A stretch of DNA of 64,000 bases from Elusimicrobiota bacterium (lineage in GTDB: Bacteria > Elusimicrobiota > UBA8919): positions 1 through 64,000 of the forward strand of contig JBFLWK010000006.1 in NCBI GenBank assembly GCA_040757695.1, written 5' to 3'. Below the pieces are notes generated by a model. It did no database searches, was not told the origin of the DNA, and worked only from the letters and a program-made list of their open reading frames with translations. Below are positions 1 to 8,954 of this stretch, piece after piece. The translations under genes were made by a program, and so were the position numbers. Each line of letters opens with the position of its first letter. Positions within the stretch are counted from its first letter, which is position 1.

Positions 1-73
1 AGTTCATATACAGCGTGACTTGCTCGTCTTAGCTCCACATATTACATTATACAAAATTTGGCAAAATTTGTCG

Positions 74-115
74 GTCGCCTTCATCCCCGCAGCAAGCTGC
101 GGGGTATTCGGCGAC
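74..115. repeat. REP-like palindrome
   Basis: The core CCCCGCAGC-AA-GCTGCGGGG (85-104) is a perfect 9-bp inverted repeat with a two-base loop. It is flanked by a second pairing arm, GTCGCC (74-79) with GGCGAC (110-115). The GC-rich hairpin contrasts with the AT-rich surroundings and lies directly against the premature end of the methyltransferase on its right. It resembles dispersed REP/BIME-type palindromes; whether it recurs in this genome cannot be seen here. Confidence 0.7.
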
Positions 116-117
116 AT

Positions 118-462
118 TTAAATAAATGTTTCATCCGGATATGGAATTGATGAAACATTTGCGGCTACAAAATCTACATTTTGTTCTAGATGATAATTTC
201 TAGCAATTTTTTTGGCTTCTTCTATAAAAAGCGGGGATATATCAATTCCAACACCTTTAAACCCTTTTTCTGCCAGTTTCAAAACCGCATAGCCAGTTCC
301 ACAGCCAACATCAAGAAAAAAACTATCAGTAGATTCTGGTTCTAAAAGCGACAGATAATTTCTAAAATAATCATCTTTATGCTTGTTTAATCTTTTGAGG
401 TATTCTTCTGATGTTTTATAGAATTCTAATAGTTGTTCTTCGTCAAATTTTTTTTGTATCAT
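118..462 (-). pseudogene. SAM-dependent methyltransferase, 3'-truncated
   Basis: This is the N-terminal half of a class I SAM methyltransferase. Motif I (FLDVGCGTGYA) and the acidic motif II (GVGIDIS) are intact. The frame then stops right after PYPDETF, where family members continue into the motif IV region. About 114 residues remain of an expected 200 or more. The break falls at a GC-rich palindrome, so insertion of a repeat is the likely cause. ATG at 462 is preferred over TTG at 465 because GGGAG lies about 9 bases upstream. It overlaps the preceding methyltransferase gene and is the last visible gene of the polysaccharide locus. Confidence 0.65.
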
Positions 463-1072
463 CAATTTTTCTCCCTATTACCCAGAACGCATTTGACCAC
501 CATATACTACATACAAGTGGAAGTCTCTGGACAAGCCACAAAAGCCACCACAGATAAAGTTTTCTTACCCAGTTGATATCAATAATAACTTTTTCATACT
601 TAAAATTGCAATATTCAAATAATCTCCTCATATTAGAGATTGTGAATGAATATAGATGCCCCCTGTGTGCTTCAAAATACTTATCTTTTAATACTCTCGC
701 AATGCTAATCTCGGTTGGTAGACATATTATTGTAATACCATTCTTTTTTAAGACCCGGTTTATTTCTCTGAGTAGAAACACCGGTGAATCCACATGCTCT
801 AAAACATGCGAACAGAAAACAACATCAAATTCAGCATTCTGGAATGGAAGCGGTTGATTTATATCTGTTTCTTTTACTTTTAAACCTTTCTGTCTACAAA
901 TATCAACATTCGGGCTTGAAAGATCTATACCAATAGAGTCCTTTGAGAATGTCTGAAGATATTCACCTGTTGCACAACCAATATCCAGCACTTTCTTCTC
1001 AGCAAGATATGGTTTTACATACTTATATGATGCCAGAAATTGGCACGGTGTTTTATGTTCAGAATAATTCAT
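443..1072 (-). CDS. Class I SAM-dependent methyltransferase
   Basis: The 209-residue protein has a Methyltransf_11-type fold. Motif I VLDIGCATGEY lies near residues 28-38, followed by an acidic loop (GIDLS) and FDVVFCSHVLEHV, the usual motif IV and post-motif signature of small-molecule O- or N-methyltransferases. It is one of six or seven methyltransferases in this polysaccharide locus and so probably methylates a sugar, nucleotide sugar or glycan; the acceptor cannot be told from sequence. A C-terminal hydrophobic aromatic stretch (WLLWLVQRL) may bind membrane. It overlaps the truncated methyltransferase downstream by about 20 bases. Confidence 0.8.
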   Translation of the reverse strand: MNYSEHKTPCQFLASYKYVKPYLAEKKVLDIGCATGEYLQTFSKDSIGIDLSSPNVDICRQKGLKVKETDINQPLPFQNAEFDVVFCSHVLEHVDSPVFLLREINRVLKKNGITIICLPTEISIARVLKDKYFEAHRGHLYSFTISNMRRLFEYCNFKYEKVIIDINWVRKLYLWWLLWLVQRLPLVCSIWWSNAFWVIGRKIDDTKKI

Positions 1073-1089
1073 ACAGGATATAAATTCTA

Positions 1090-1839
1090 TTAACCCCTTT
1101 TTCCAAAAATCAATCTATATCTTCCTCGTAAAAAATAACTTAAAAAGCCAGCTGACAACAATTTGTAAAGGAAGGGGGTATATAGTTTCAGTTTATAGGA
1201 AACATAATACTTTACATCCTGCAGACAAAAACCAGCGTGCTCAAACAGGTTTGTCCAGCCGTCAGGATTCTGTTTGGTTGTAAAATCAATATTAGCTCTG
1301 TTAAAATATCTTGGCAGTATTTCTAAGATATTGCGCCTTTTTACTTCATGGATTATAACTATCCCATTCGGTTTTAACCATAAACCATATTTTTTAATCA
1401 GGTTAAATACACTATCAGGAATTTGTGTTAGTTCAGAAATATCTTCGTTAGTAATATAGAGATGATGCATCACATCATTTAACATAACTACATCAAACGA
1501 GTTATCTTGAAAAGTTAGATTAAAAATATCGCCTTGAACAATAGATATTTTCTCTTTAAGTCCATAGTTATTTACCACATCCAAAAATAATTCTTTATTG
1601 CTGGCAACATTACCATGTCCCAAGTATTCATCAACTGCAACGATTTTAGATGCATTTTTTATTAACGCTAAATAAATTGAATAAAGTCCCGCACCACAAC
1701 CAATATCCAATACATTCTTACCGGTAAAATCAATATCTTCAAGATCAAGCGAATAAATTATTTTCTGTACATTTCTAGATAACAGGTGATATCGTGGTAT
1801 GTATTTCTTTTTTATTAGTTGCTCAAATTTTTGCTTCAT
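1090..1839 (-). CDS. Class I SAM-dependent methyltransferase
   Basis: The 249-residue protein carries motif I VLDIGCGAGLY near residue 43, the ribose-binding acidic loop (IVAVDEY), and FDVVMLNDVMHHL as motif IV. The C-terminal part is basic and hydrophobic (YKLLSAGFLSYFLRGRYRL). The family methylates many small acceptors; its place among glycosyltransferases points to glycan decoration, which is inference. It is separated from the upstream polymerase gene by a 90-base palindromic repeat, unlike most genes here, which overlap. Confidence 0.8.
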   Translation of the reverse strand: MKQKFEQLIKKKYIPRYHLLSRNVQKIIYSLDLEDIDFTGKNVLDIGCGAGLYSIYLALIKNASKIVAVDEYLGHGNVASNKELFLDVVNNYGLKEKISIVQGDIFNLTFQDNSFDVVMLNDVMHHLYITNEDISELTQIPDSVFNLIKKYGLWLKPNGIVIIHEVKRRNILEILPRYFNRANIDFTTKQNPDGWTNLFEHAGFCLQDVKYYVSYKLKLYTPFLYKLLSAGFLSYFLRGRYRLIFGKRG

Positions 1840-1857
1840 TTTTATCTACAAGATTGA

Positions 1858-1961
1858 ACCACGGAGAACACAGAGAGAAAATCACAGGATTAAGAATTGA
1901 GAATTAAGAATTCTGTTTTCTCTGTGAACTCAGTGCCTCTGTGGTAAATTGACTTTTTCAA
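1858..1961. repeat. CCACAGAG-type inverted repeat, copy 1
   Basis: Imperfect inverted repeat: left arm begins ACCACGGAGAACACAGAGAG and right arm ends CAGTGCCTCTGTGGT, followed by AAATTGACTTTTTCAA. The same right-end sequence occurs in the copy at 3445-3565. The centre holds three heptamers AGAATT(G/A/C) at 1893-1913. The right arm supplies the last codons and stop of the O-antigen polymerase gene. The arrangement is MITE-like; no transposase is linked to it here. Confidence 0.7.
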
Positions 1962-3426
1962 TGGTTTCAAGATACATTTTGTAAAACATCGCAGTAAAGA
2001 ACCAATAGAAAAAGACAGTATTTTGATGTTCCCAGATTAACTGCACATAAACCCCGAAAAACATCATAATTGAGCCAGCAATAACTGCCAAACAAAATGT
2101 TTTTAACTCCGGTGTGAATGAATATTTATACACTTTCCAGCTGAACTTATAAATTTTGTAATACATATACCAAAAAAGAAATAAACCCAGAAAACCGAAT
2201 TCACCTATTACAGGAACAAGCCCGCAAGCACAGCCCGCATCATGACCCATTTCTAACTGTCCCCAATAATTAAATGTCTCCATTGTTATCCGACTTTTTA
2301 ATTTATACGAAATATAACTCCAGAACTCGCCCGGTCCATAGCCAACAAGAATATGAGTAAAACTTTTTTTAACATAATTCCAGACAAGTTCTAACCACAG
2401 GTATCGGTTTGCACCCATGTCGACATTGAATTCCCAATCAACAAAGTTTTTGTATATATTATAGTAGCGTAATCCTGCAAATCCTTCGCTTATGTGCAAT
2501 CCTGAAAACATTTCGCCTATAACAAAAAACGAAAAAAACAAAATTATTAAAACTGAAAATATCAAGATGGTGTATTTAAATAACCGTTTCTTAAAAATCA
2601 GTTTGGTTTTATAAATCCACAAAAAAACAAGTGGTGTAAGAATAATGCCATATCTACCCTGTGAAAAAATAAAAATAATTGAAATCATTATCAGTCTTAA
2701 AATATTTTTTTTACTCATATTCTTTTCTTCTATTATCCTGCCGAAAATAAAAAACAACGGTAATATTGCTACATATGTTAACATATTTGAGCCACCGGCT
2801 CCAAAACTACCTTTTACCGTATCAGGCTGCCACCAGTGAGTGATGAAAGTAACTTCTGCTATTTGATACAGCATTAACGGGATATTGAGCACCAAAAATG
2901 TATCTATAAAAAAGGTTGTTAACCTGTTTACTTCGTCTCTGGTGATATTGAGATTGACAATTAGAAAAAATAATAAGATATACTGTAAATAGCCACGCAA
3001 ACCAAGTAGAGTAACATAAAAATGCGAACCATTAACAAAGCCAGAAAAAATACCTGTCAACGCGATTGCAACAACAACAAAAAAAATATCTTTCTTCAAT
3101 TTGAATAGATTCTGTTTTCTAAATAGTGTTACGAATAATAGAATATAAAAAGTAACATCATCAGTTAAAGTTAGCCTTTCGGGTAATCCTAACTGCTGAG
3201 TTAAGAAATACTGGAGCATAACAAATATAATCAAAAACTTTAAGACAAATATTGGTTTGTAAACCGATACAATTAAGAGTGTAACGAGAATACAACTAAA
3301 AATAAAAGTCAACATATAGAACTGGTTCTTGAAAAAAAGAGATATTGCCAAATAAATAGCAGCCAGAACCAAAAATTTTGGTATTATATTTAATATATTT
3401 TTATTTTTTAGGAGAAGCGTATTCAT
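1930..3426 (-). CDS. O-antigen polymerase/ligase-like membrane protein (Wzy/WaaL type)
   Basis: About 498 residues, with roughly a dozen hydrophobic segments and one large extracytoplasmic loop containing a conserved-looking GYGPGEFWS and HDAGCACG region. This is the Wzy_C (O-antigen ligase/polymerase) architecture. It probably joins lipid-linked repeat units in the periplasm. The start at ATG 3426 is chosen because the 24 upstream in-frame residues are encoded by an intergenic repeat. The C-terminal dozen residues (ending EKVNLPQRH) are likewise encoded by the downstream repeat copy. It is the second of two Wzy-like genes in the window. Confidence 0.8.
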   Translation of the reverse strand: MNTLLLKNKNILNIIPKFLVLAAIYLAISLFFKNQFYMLTFIFSCILVTLLIVSVYKPIFVLKFLIIFVMLQYFLTQQLGLPERLTLTDDVTFYILLFVTLFRKQNLFKLKKDIFFVVVAIALTGIFSGFVNGSHFYVTLLGLRGYLQYILLFFLIVNLNITRDEVNRLTTFFIDTFLVLNIPLMLYQIAEVTFITHWWQPDTVKGSFGAGGSNMLTYVAILPLFFIFGRIIEEKNMSKKNILRLIMISIIFIFSQGRYGIILTPLVFLWIYKTKLIFKKRLFKYTILIFSVLIILFFSFFVIGEMFSGLHISEGFAGLRYYNIYKNFVDWEFNVDMGANRYLWLELVWNYVKKSFTHILVGYGPGEFWSYISYKLKSRITMETFNYWGQLEMGHDAGCACGLVPVIGEFGFLGLFLFWYMYYKIYKFSWKVYKYSFTPELKTFCLAVIAGSIMMFFGVYVQLIWEHQNTVFFYWFFTAMFYKMYLETIEKVNLPQRH

Positions 3427-3444
3427 TTTTTTATATTGATACCG

Positions 3445-3565
3445 TTGAAAAACCTCACCACAGAGACACGGAGAACACAGAGAGTAGGGGCACAGCATGC
3501 TGTGCCCCTACTACTACAACCTCTGTGATTTTCTCTGTGCCTCTGCGGTAAATTGACTTTTTCAA
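3445..3565. mobile_element. MITE-like inverted repeat, copy 2
   Basis: A 121-base non-coding element with terminal inverted repeats. The left end TTGAAAAA plus ACCACAGAGACACGGAGAA pairs imperfectly with the right end, which reads on the other strand TTGAAAAAGTCAA then ACCGCAGAGGCACAGAGAA. A second perfect palindrome (3484-3511) is nested inside. It shares its right end with 1858-1961. It sits between the deacetylase stop and the polymerase start. Its status as mobile is inferred from structure only. Confidence 0.6.
3484..3511. repeat. Perfect 28-base palindrome GTAGGGGCACAGCA/TGCTGTGCCCCTAC
   Basis: Both 14-base halves match exactly with no loop. It is GC-rich relative to its surroundings and lies in the middle of the larger inverted repeat at 3445-3565, which suggests one palindromic element inserted into another. 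Confidence 0.85.
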
Positions 3566-3570
3566 CAATC

Positions 3571-4371
3571 TCATATTCTTTTTTTGAAAATGCGATATAC
3601 TTTAAGAAAATCCCAAGACCCTTGAACTTTAGCAGTAAAATCGTCAATAGTATCTTGCGGGTCAATTCCAATTCTATACAAAATCAGCTGGTTGGTTTTC
3701 TTGGTATTCCTGCCATAAATGCTTGTGCAGGCTAATTTAAGTTTTGCTTCTGTTAGAATTGAAATAATGCTTTTATTAAAAGTATTCAGTTCGCCAAACG
3801 GGTATGTAAATGAATCTATTTGCTCGCCTAAAATATTTTCAAGAATAGTTTTTGATTTGTTGATTTCGTTTCTGGCTTCTTTTAGCTGAATTTTTGTTAG
3901 AATTGGGTGACTATGCGTATGACAGCCAAAAGACATTCCTGCTTTTTTCATTTCTTTAATTTGTTCAAAAGTTAACGGGTTTAAGCCATGATAGCAGTTC
4001 CAATTTTTGGTAATATCCAGTTCTTTGCTAACAAATCCAGTACAAATAAAGAAAGTAGCAGGACAATTATATTTTTTTAGTATTGGTAACGCATAATAAA
4101 AATTATCTTCGTAACCATCATCAAAAGTTATGGCAATCCCCCCCCCGTTGGTTTGAAAATTAAAAAAATCTGTTACAGATAGAATCTGATAGTTTGAGGT
4201 AAGAAATTGTATTTGTTTTTCAAATTCAGCCGGCAGGATTGAATCCGGATGTTCTGGATTTACCGAGTGATACATCAAAATAGTAAATTTGGGTTGATGG
4301 TTAAACATTTTGGTCAGACAAAAGATTTTACCTAAAATCCTTTTCATAACTTGTTTCTGTTGAGTTTTCAT
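3571..4371 (-). CDS. Polysaccharide deacetylase (NodB/CE4 family)
   Basis: The 266-residue CE4 enzyme removes acetyl groups from N-acetyl sugars. Motif 1 TFDDG (residues 82-86) supplies the catalytic base and metal aspartate. Motif 2 is CHTHSHP (150-156), whose two histidines complete the metal site. FTYPFGE is the arginine/proline motif 3 equivalent. No clear signal peptide is seen. The codons for GGG just before TFDDG form a run of nine G on the coding strand (4138-4146), a slippage-prone tract. It overlaps the upstream methyltransferase gene by four bases (ATGA). Confidence 0.88.
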   Translation of the reverse strand: MKTQQKQVMKRILGKIFCLTKMFNHQPKFTILMYHSVNPEHPDSILPAEFEKQIQFLTSNYQILSVTDFFNFQTNGGGIAITFDDGYEDNFYYALPILKKYNCPATFFICTGFVSKELDITKNWNCYHGLNPLTFEQIKEMKKAGMSFGCHTHSHPILTKIQLKEARNEINKSKTILENILGEQIDSFTYPFGELNTFNKSIISILTEAKLKLACTSIYGRNTKKTNQLILYRIGIDPQDTIDDFTAKVQGSWDFLKVYRIFKKRI

Positions 4372-5342
4372 TTTTTAACTGCCTGAATAAAAGCCGAACT
4401 TGTAGTTAAATCATCATTAGACATGTTCTTGAACCGTGCGGCAAGTTGTTCCCTTGTGATTCCTGAAATATCTGTAGTATTGATACTGCAAACAATCTCA
4501 AATCCAACTTTTTGTATATAGTTAATATGTGTTGAGTATGGTTGTCTGTTGGGTATCATGGTTTTCTTGCCTTTAATCAATCTCCATACAAAATCTGAAT
4601 ATGCCAAATGGCCATTCCACTGTTTCGTTATTCCATCACTTTTGAAATCAATCTCGTGTGACATAAAACCACTCGGTTTTAACCACCGATATAATACCTG
4701 ATATGTATAAGCGAGATCGTCAACATACTCCATTACCGCTTGAGAGTATATCATATCAACTGATTCTTCTTTTACCGTTTTTGAATCGGACCAGGGAACG
4801 CAATAGGATATTTGTGTGTTGTTTCTATTTCTACTACCTGAATGTAAAATTGCATTTCGTATAGATTCTATCCTTTCCGGCTTCAATGCTTTATCAAGCC
4901 GTTCGTCAGTCAGAATATGAGCTGGAAATTTATATGACTCCAGGTATGGTTTAACTCTTGGGAATTCGGTTTCATCTGGAATTTTTTCGCGTTTTTGGAA
5001 TAAGGATACCAACTCATCAAAAATGGCAATATTTCTTTCAGTATTAGCATATTTTACAACATCAAATGCATAGTAATTGTTTGCCCCGGATAGTAAAGCA
5101 GCCAGTCCGATACCAAGTGAATCGCCCGGTCCCAGTTCAGCAACAGTATCTGGCTGTGTTGACAGACCATTTTTATACGCCATCATAAGATGTCTTAACC
5201 ATACAGAATAGCAGTATCGTGCACTAATCGTTCCACCTGTACCGGTTGAACCGGGTTTATACAGCCCTAGAATATAAGTTGCGATTCCGCTCAATACTGG
5301 AAAATGTCTGGTAACTTTTTTTAATACTGATTTAATACTCAT
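4368..5342 (-). CDS. Putative SAM-dependent methyltransferase-like protein
   Basis: The 324-residue protein has AELGPGDSLGIGLA in place of motif I (near residue 67), and later VDMIYSQAVMEYVDDL, which resembles methyltransferase motif IV. It is longer than the neighbouring methyltransferases, with an inserted basic region. The fold assignment is reasonable; catalytic activity and acceptor are unknown. It overlaps both neighbours by four bases and is therefore translationally coupled in the glycan operon. Confidence 0.65.
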   Translation of the reverse strand: MSIKSVLKKVTRHFPVLSGIATYILGLYKPGSTGTGGTISARYCYSVWLRHLMMAYKNGLSTQPDTVAELGPGDSLGIGLAALLSGANNYYAFDVVKYANTERNIAIFDELVSLFQKREKIPDETEFPRVKPYLESYKFPAHILTDERLDKALKPERIESIRNAILHSGSRNRNNTQISYCVPWSDSKTVKEESVDMIYSQAVMEYVDDLAYTYQVLYRWLKPSGFMSHEIDFKSDGITKQWNGHLAYSDFVWRLIKGKKTMIPNRQPYSTHINYIQKVGFEIVCSINTTDISGITREQLAARFKNMSNDDLTTSSAFIQAVKK

Positions 5343-6451
5343 CTTTTAAAATGTTCTATCAATGTTTTTGCACGGGTAGCCCAGTTATATTTTTCTTCAA
5401 CCTCTTTTCTTGCCTGTTGCCCGATTTTTAACGCCAGTTCTGGATTCTGTTGAACAAATTTAATCGCATTTATCCATTCCTCAGGTTTATTATGCGGAAC
5501 TAATATTGAGTTTATTTTATCTTTAAGCACTTCTTTTAATACCGGCAAATCAGATGCAATTATAGGTTTCCCGGTTGCCATATATTCAAACATTTTCATC
5601 GGCGAGGTATAATCTCCTATATCCTCTTTGCCGCCAACAGGAAAGACATTCCTCTGATTGGGTAATAAAAGTATATCTAACCTATTCAACATTTCCGGTA
5701 TTTTAGTATTAGGAATGAATCCTAAAAACTTGATATTCAAAATATCCTTTGTCTTATTTTTCCAATAATGAATATCCTCTTCAAGACCACCTATTATAAT
5801 AAATTCAGCATCAGAAATATACTTTGCTATTTCAACTATTATTTCCATACCTTTACCTTTATACAAATGACCTGAATATCCTACTTTTAAAGGCATTCCA
5901 TTTTTCCAATCAAAATATTCTACCTCTGGAAATAGTTCAATATCAGCGCCATTTGGTAATACAATAATATTATTCGGCTGAATTCCCCATTTTATATACC
6001 AATTTTTTAAAGTTTGGGTTACTGTTACGATTTTAATTAGAGATTTGGAATAATTAGATATTTTTAACGATAATTTCTCCATTAAAGAGAAAGGGCGTCC
6101 ATGTAAATCAATTATAAATGGAATTTTAAAAAGGGTTGCCCATATAACAACATGATTGATCATTGAAACTACAAAATTAGCTTTTACATTTTTTGCAATT
6201 CTTATTGCCTTATAGGCAAATCTTAATGTTGGGGCTGGTGATTTCTTAAACGGGATTTTTATAATTTCAAATTTATGTTTAGTCCCGTAGAAATTGAAAA
6301 TATCGTCAGTACTATCGTTGTTACCATATTCTGGTATTATAAGAATAACATCTATACCACACTGTTTAAAAGCTTCGCACATTTTCATTATAAGCAGCGT
6401 GTGGGCTGTTTTATAAGGAATTTTTGATATTGCTATATAGATTAATTTCAT
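5339..6451 (-). CDS. Glycosyltransferase family 4 (group 1)
   Basis: The 370-residue GT-B enzyme has an N-terminal acceptor domain and a C-terminal nucleotide-sugar domain: KVGYSGHLYKGKGME, then EDIGDYTSPMKMFEYMATGKPIIASDLP, which holds the E-x7-E-type donor-binding motif of GT4. It acts at the cytoplasmic membrane face and transfers one sugar to the growing lipid-linked repeat unit; donor and linkage cannot be predicted. Start and stop overlap or abut the neighbouring genes. Confidence 0.88.
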   Translation of the reverse strand: MKLIYIAISKIPYKTAHTLLIMKMCEAFKQCGIDVILIIPEYGNNDSTDDIFNFYGTKHKFEIIKIPFKKSPAPTLRFAYKAIRIAKNVKANFVVSMINHVVIWATLFKIPFIIDLHGRPFSLMEKLSLKISNYSKSLIKIVTVTQTLKNWYIKWGIQPNNIIVLPNGADIELFPEVEYFDWKNGMPLKVGYSGHLYKGKGMEIIVEIAKYISDAEFIIIGGLEEDIHYWKNKTKDILNIKFLGFIPNTKIPEMLNRLDILLLPNQRNVFPVGGKEDIGDYTSPMKMFEYMATGKPIIASDLPVLKEVLKDKINSILVPHNKPEEWINAIKFVQQNPELALKIGQQARKEVEEKYNWATRAKTLIEHFKR

Positions 6452-6490
6452 ACCATTTAATCAAGTGTCTATCTGATAAGTTTATTTTCT

Positions 6491-7519
6491 TCAACCACAG
6501 CAATTAATTTTTGGGCATATATTTGATGCATCTTGGGTGTAGGATGCTGGCATGAGCATCATCAAATAATTCTTTAATTCTTTCTTAAATTCTTCCTCAC
6601 AATTAACAGCAATAAATCCAGCAGATATTGCGGCTTCTTCTGCTTGATGATACCATCTTAGAAATACTCTTAATGCCTTATTGGGTTTATTATAGTCAGT
6701 TGGACCACTATTACTTGCACCTTCATTCAACGAAATAAAAATAGGTGGATATGGAGTAACCTCGGCGCTCATCCTGCGTATATCCTTCAATGCTCTTACA
6801 AACTCTTTCCAGTCATTTGAATCCTTATTATAGGATCTATCCACACCACCAATCCAAGAAGGCATTTTACGAAAAGCAATCAGCAGTCCTTCGTAAATTT
6901 TAGTAATATATTCCGTTGTCCCTTTAAGTTTATACTTCTGCAACTTTTGCTGAAGCGGTTTTATTTTTTCTCGATAATAAACTCTCTCCGGTGTATCATT
7001 TGAAGACCCCGGCTTGGGGTCATTGGTACAGAAACCTACAATAACCAAATCGGGTTGTAACTGTTTATAATATCTTCTGATATCCTCACATTCTTGTGTT
7101 GTAGGACCACCTGATCTTGCAAAAGTTAGGACTTCAATTTTCTTTTGAGGATGTTTTTCTTTCAAATACTTTTCAAGCAGGTTGGAATATCTCTCATCTT
7201 CAGAAACCCCAGCACCCCAGGTAAAAGAATCGCCTAAAACAATTATACGGAAACCATTTTTTAACGGGACAAGTTCATAGTTTTTATCTCGGAACCAATA
7301 AGGATTTGTTCTGACCTTATGTCCCCAGGTGTAATTTATTATATCATTCGGTGGAAAGTTTTTAACTAATCTTCCCTGCGTATACCAATAGTATAATTCC
7401 ATACAACCAATAACTACTCCTAATAAAAACAAAAAGATAAAAATTTCTACAACCAAGAATGTAAGGTATCGTTTAATCCTGCTTAGCATAAAGTTGCTAA
7501 AATTGTTATCTGTTTTCAT
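6491..7519 (-). CDS. SGNH/GDSL hydrolase, C-terminus frameshifted
   Basis: A membrane-anchored SGNH-family hydrolase, probably a glycan O-acetyl esterase or acyltransferase partner. One membrane helix spans about residues 18-40. The nucleophile block is GDSFTWG (96-102), and GFCTND supplies the Asn block. The expected terminal Asp-x-x-His block is absent from this frame. It appears one base out of register as HPTPKMHQIYAQKL, running to a stop at 6469. A single-base change near 6546-6560 therefore separates the catalytic His from the rest of the protein. This may be a real mutation or a sequencing error. It overlaps the flippase gene by 14 bases. Confidence 0.75.
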   Translation of the reverse strand: MKTDNNFSNFMLSRIKRYLTFLVVEIFIFLFLLGVVIGCMELYYWYTQGRLVKNFPPNDIINYTWGHKVRTNPYWFRDKNYELVPLKNGFRIIVLGDSFTWGAGVSEDERYSNLLEKYLKEKHPQKKIEVLTFARSGGPTTQECEDIRRYYKQLQPDLVIVGFCTNDPKPGSSNDTPERVYYREKIKPLQQKLQKYKLKGTTEYITKIYEGLLIAFRKMPSWIGGVDRSYNKDSNDWKEFVRALKDIRRMSAEVTPYPPIFISLNEGASNSGPTDYNKPNKALRVFLRWYHQAEEAAISAGFIAVNCEEEFKKELKNYLMMLMPASYTQDASNICPKINCCG

Positions 7520-8954
7520 TTTTGCTGATTTTAATTATTTCTTTTGCCCAGTATTTTAAATCAAAATTAAAATGTAAAAAAGTAATTCCACCTGCTATAA
7601 TGATTAAATTTCTGAGAATAACATTTCCAGTTTGTGTAGAAATATTGATTTTGGTTAGCGAGAATATTATTACAGATGCAATAATTCCAGGATAGATTAA
7701 CTGCCAAACGAAATTGAATATCTCTTTTAAATTATATCTCACTACTTTTAGATACATTCTAAAGTATAACAACGACATTAGCAAATATGCAAGAACATCA
7801 ACAATTACCAGATTGACAAGGGAGTGCAGATTGAAAAATTTTAGAATGAAACTGCTACCAACAAAAAAAATTATTCCCATCATTATTGTATAAAAAACAT
7901 AAACTTGTTTATCAATGGTGGGGGCAGAAAGAATAATGCTAATATATGAAGTCGGTAGCCAGAAGTAAATTGCTAAAAGAAATAAACCTATTAAAAGAAT
8001 TGAGTCAATATATTTTGGCAAAAATGATTGAATAAACCAGAAAAGATTGATATATGCTAGGCTAATAATAATACTTGATAAAATCGTTATTACCTTGATG
8101 ATTTTTATAACATCTTTTTTTACTTCTTCAAAGCCTGCTCGTCCTAATTTTTCCATAATATTAGGGTACCAGATTCTTGAGAAAACCATTCCATAATTTA
8201 AAAACATTGTCATAACCGTATGGGCAAGTCCCCATAATCCAACTGCTCTAAGACCTAAAAAACTGGCAATAATTCCTCTTTCTGCCCATTGATAAACACC
8301 ATATGCGTTTGATTTTAAGGCAAATGGGAGACCAACTTTTATTTGACGTTTCAATTCAACTTTATCAATCTTTAATTTGAAATCAACTTTCAGTTTTCTT
8401 ATGAGATAGAAAATAACTACTACAGTAACGACTACTGGAATAATCAATGGTGCATAAACGCCCCAAAATGAAATAGTTCCAATAATTAAGACCGAATCTA
8501 ACGCAGATGAAATAACAATCGCATTGCTATAAATAGCAAACTGTTTTTGAATAGTACTTTCAGTAGATAAAATTCGCTCTATTTTCCCAAGAAAAAGCAC
8601 CAACGCAGAACAAATTATCCCGATTTTGACTAATGGATTTTTATAATAAAAAACCAACAAAATAGCTACAATGGTCAAAAAAGATGTTAAAAGCAATTCA
8701 CAACTATATGCATTGTTACGAACTTTCTGTTCTGTTGTTATTTCATTTCTGCCTCTATAAAAAGGAATTTCTCTTAAGGCAATATCAATAAAACCAAGAT
8801 TACCATATTTTGCAAGTTGTTTTATAATTTCAAGTATTTTTAATAAGCCATAAAATGACGGGTCAAGATATTTAACTACAAAAAATCCTTTGACCAGTTC
8901 AATTACCTGAGTAAAACCAGTTGCTGAAAATACTTTTACAAAATCTCTAAACAT
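7506..8954 (-). CDS. Polysaccharide flippase (Wzx family)
   Basis: The 482-residue protein has about 12-14 hydrophobic helices and few charged loops, matching the MOP/PST superfamily of lipid-linked oligosaccharide flippases. It would move undecaprenyl-linked repeat units across the cytoplasmic membrane. It is one of two Wzx-like genes here (the other at 38277-39749) and groups with the Wzy gene at 1930-3426. It overlaps the SGNH gene and the upstream HAD phosphatase gene. Confidence 0.87.
   Translation of the reverse strand: MFRDFVKVFSATGFTQVIELVKGFFVVKYLDPSFYGLLKILEIIKQLAKYGNLGFIDIALREIPFYRGRNEITTEQKVRNNAYSCELLLTSFLTIVAILLVFYYKNPLVKIGIICSALVLFLGKIERILSTESTIQKQFAIYSNAIVISSALDSVLIIGTISFWGVYAPLIIPVVVTVVVIFYLIRKLKVDFKLKIDKVELKRQIKVGLPFALKSNAYGVYQWAERGIIASFLGLRAVGLWGLAHTVMTMFLNYGMVFSRIWYPNIMEKLGRAGFEEVKKDVIKIIKVITILSSIIISLAYINLFWFIQSFLPKYIDSILLIGLFLLAIYFWLPTSYISIILSAPTIDKQVYVFYTIMMGIIFFVGSSFILKFFNLHSLVNLVIVDVLAYLLMSLLYFRMYLKVVRYNLKEIFNFVWQLIYPGIIASVIIFSLTKINISTQTGNVILRNLIIIAGGITFLHFNFDLKYWAKEIIKISKNENR

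Noticed and set aside
3427-3498. Upstream start giving 24 more residues to the wzy gene
   Set aside because: The extra codons lie in the inverted repeat 3445-3565 and match no family.
3423-3671. 82-residue minus-strand frame ending in EKVNLPQRHRENHRG
   Set aside because: It is a shadow of the deacetylase end running through the repeat.
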